Source of the DNA: Nostoc sp. CHAB 5824
Lineage (GTDB): Bacteria > Cyanobacteriota > Cyanobacteriia > Cyanobacteriales > Nostocaceae
DNA: 64,000 bases
NCBI RefSeq assembly: GCF_020829665.1
Contig: NZ_JAIVFT010000006.1
Coordinates: 1 to 64,000 of the forward strand
Direction of reading: 5' to 3'
Positions 63,186 through 64,000 of this stretch are shown piece by piece; positions within the stretch are counted from its first letter, which is position 1; every line of letters starts with the position of its first letter. The notes under the pieces are model-generated. The model was given only the letters and a program-made list of their open reading frames with translations. It was not told the origin of the DNA and ran no database searches. The position numbers and the translations under genes are program-made.

Positions 63186-64000
63186 TTAACTATAAGTTCC
63201 GGCCCTCTCGCTAGTGATCGTAACAGGCTCTGACACGATATCATCTATCTTATTAAACTCTCCGGCCCGCCAGCTATCTGTTATATCTTTGATAAAACTG
63301 GCAATAGGGATCGCAATTAACAAACCCAGAACTCCTCCCAACTTTGCCCCCAACAGCAAAGAAATTACCACCCACACAGGATTTAGTCCAGTCAAATTGC
63401 CAAGAATTCTAGGTGCTATGAAATTAGAATTAACTTGGTCAATCGCAACAGCTACACCCAAGACTTCAACTCCTAACCAAAAGTTTTGCAGCGCCACCAA
63501 CAAACTTACTATGGCAATACCTACTCCTGTACCAAAGGGGAAGAGAGAAAATAAACCAATACCGATGCCAAAAAGTAGAGCCAAGGGAACTTGCAGCGCC
63601 AAAAATGCCAGTGTAATTGTCACCCCTAACACAGCTCCCAATGTTGCTTGACCGATGAAGTAATTATGGAAATCCTCTCGCAGTAATTCCCGCACTCTTG
63701 ACCCAATGTTAGGGGGAAACCACTGAAAAATTCCGTCCCAAAGACGTTCGCCGTTCAATATTAGGTAGATAGTCAAAACTACCGCCAGCAGGACGTTGAG
63801 GACAATACCAATGGTATCGACAGCAAAACCCAGAATTCTCCCAGTGAAAGACTGAAGTTGGTTAGATAATCGTTCAAGAACTTGGGTAAATAAACCACTT
63901 AAATTAATGGGAAGTTGTTGTTGACTTAATGCCCAATCTTGAAAAGCTTGCAACTGTTGAGTACCAGAATCAATCCAACTAGGCAATATATTAGCTAGCT
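63186..64000 (-). CDS. AI-2E/PerM-family membrane protein, partial
   Basis: The frame is open to the window edge (TTG at 63986 is not a needed start), so the N-terminal part with the first membrane segments lies outside. The visible 271 residues contain FAVDTIGIVLNVLLAVVLTIYLIL, NYFIGQATLGAVLGVTITLAF, GIGIGLFSLFPFGTGVGIA and LLLGAKLGGVLGLLIAIPIAS, characteristic of the AI-2E transporter family. Family members export small molecules or act as Na+/H+ antiporters; the substrate is unknown. A GAGGAGT-type heptamer repeat lies just downstream (63150-63183). Confidence 0.88.
   Translation of the reverse strand, partial: LANILPSWIDSGTQQLQAFQDWALSQQQLPINLSGLFTQVLERLSNQLQSFTGRILGFAVDTIGIVLNVLLAVVLTIYLILNGERLWDGIFQWFPPNIGSRVRELLREDFHNYFIGQATLGAVLGVTITLAFLALQVPLALLFGIGIGLFSLFPFGTGVGIAIVSLLVALQNFWLGVEVLGVAVAIDQVNSNFIAPRILGNLTGLNPVWVVISLLLGAKLGGVLGLLIAIPIASFIKDITDSWRAGEFNKIDDIVSEPVTITSERAGTYS

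Noticed and set aside
63214..63651. 145-codon plus ORF opposite the AI-2E-family gene.
   Set aside because: Shadow of a strongly conserved membrane-protein frame on minus.

Overview
The window comes from a filamentous, heterocyst-forming cyanobacterium of the Nostoc/Anabaena type. The sequence shows the HIP1 octamer GCGATCGC throughout, a phycobilisome core gene (apcF), the large Mg-chelatase subunit chlH, cp12, glnA with its inactivating factor gifA, a patX-type gene carrying an RGSGR pentapeptide, and many heptanucleotide (STRR) repeats. The order apcF - glnA - gifA - methyltransferase - patX - FAD oxidoreductase resembles, from memory, the all2327-asl2332 neighbourhood of Anabaena sp. PCC 7120. 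No rRNA, tRNA or CRISPR array was found.

Layout. 0.4-2.7 kb: NurA-type nuclease and a HAD hydrolase. 3.2-3.3 kb: a 21-bp tandem repeat. 3.5-8.2 kb: an animal-type heme peroxidase, then a divergent Zn/Mn ABC uptake system (permease and ATPase on minus, binding lipoprotein on plus). 8.3-13.8 kb: small proteins, a decayed esterase, a dynamin-like GTPase, CP12, TlyA, DUF29, and a xisI remnant that abuts another gene remnant. 14.0-20.9 kb: the nitrogen and differentiation block (apcF, glnA, gifA, methyltransferase, patX, FAD oxidoreductase), with clear NtcA boxes before glnA and gifA and a TCCGGA (DIF1-like) element before patX. 21.6-28.9 kb: unknown proteins, a double-ATPase peptide-type ABC protein, thioredoxin and a RibD/DHFR-like reductase. 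29.2-34.0 kb: an asymmetric heterodimeric ABC exporter whose two genes are separated by an intact tnpB element. 34.2-38.5 kb: an EgtD-like methyltransferase, a HicAB pair, a pentapeptide/TPR protein and TenA.

38.6-42.1 kb is an accessory strip. It starts with a second 21-bp tandem array built on HIP1 and holds a VapBC-like pair, a frameshifted Uma2 gene, a HicAB pair with both partners broken, unpaired antitoxin-like genes and a RelE/ParE pair. It is followed by a 701-residue protein with a PD-(D/E)XK nuclease-like motif (42.2-44.3 kb). After chlH, 49.0-51.8 kb holds two unknown membrane proteins, a divergent stand-alone HTH protein and a DUF4258/DUF2283 pair. 51.9-64.0 kb: LpxB-like protein, YhaV/PrlF pair, mutS with an in-frame repeat insertion, an AAA ATPase with an internally deleted PIN-like partner, HicAB with the toxin stopped by a nonsense codon, PhoD, a CBS-like histidine kinase, and an AI-2E-family membrane protein that runs off the window.

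The main theme is a core chromosome (nitrogen assimilation, pigment synthesis, carbon regulation, DNA repair) interleaved with toxin-antitoxin and defence-like modules. Several of these are caught in decay by single identifiable lesions: a 4-bp duplication, nonsense codons, or an internal deletion. The best candidates for undescribed biology are the membrane/HTH module at 49.0-51.3 kb, the PD-(D/E)XK protein at 42.2-44.3 kb, and the AAA/PIN-like pair at 57.4-58.8 kb.
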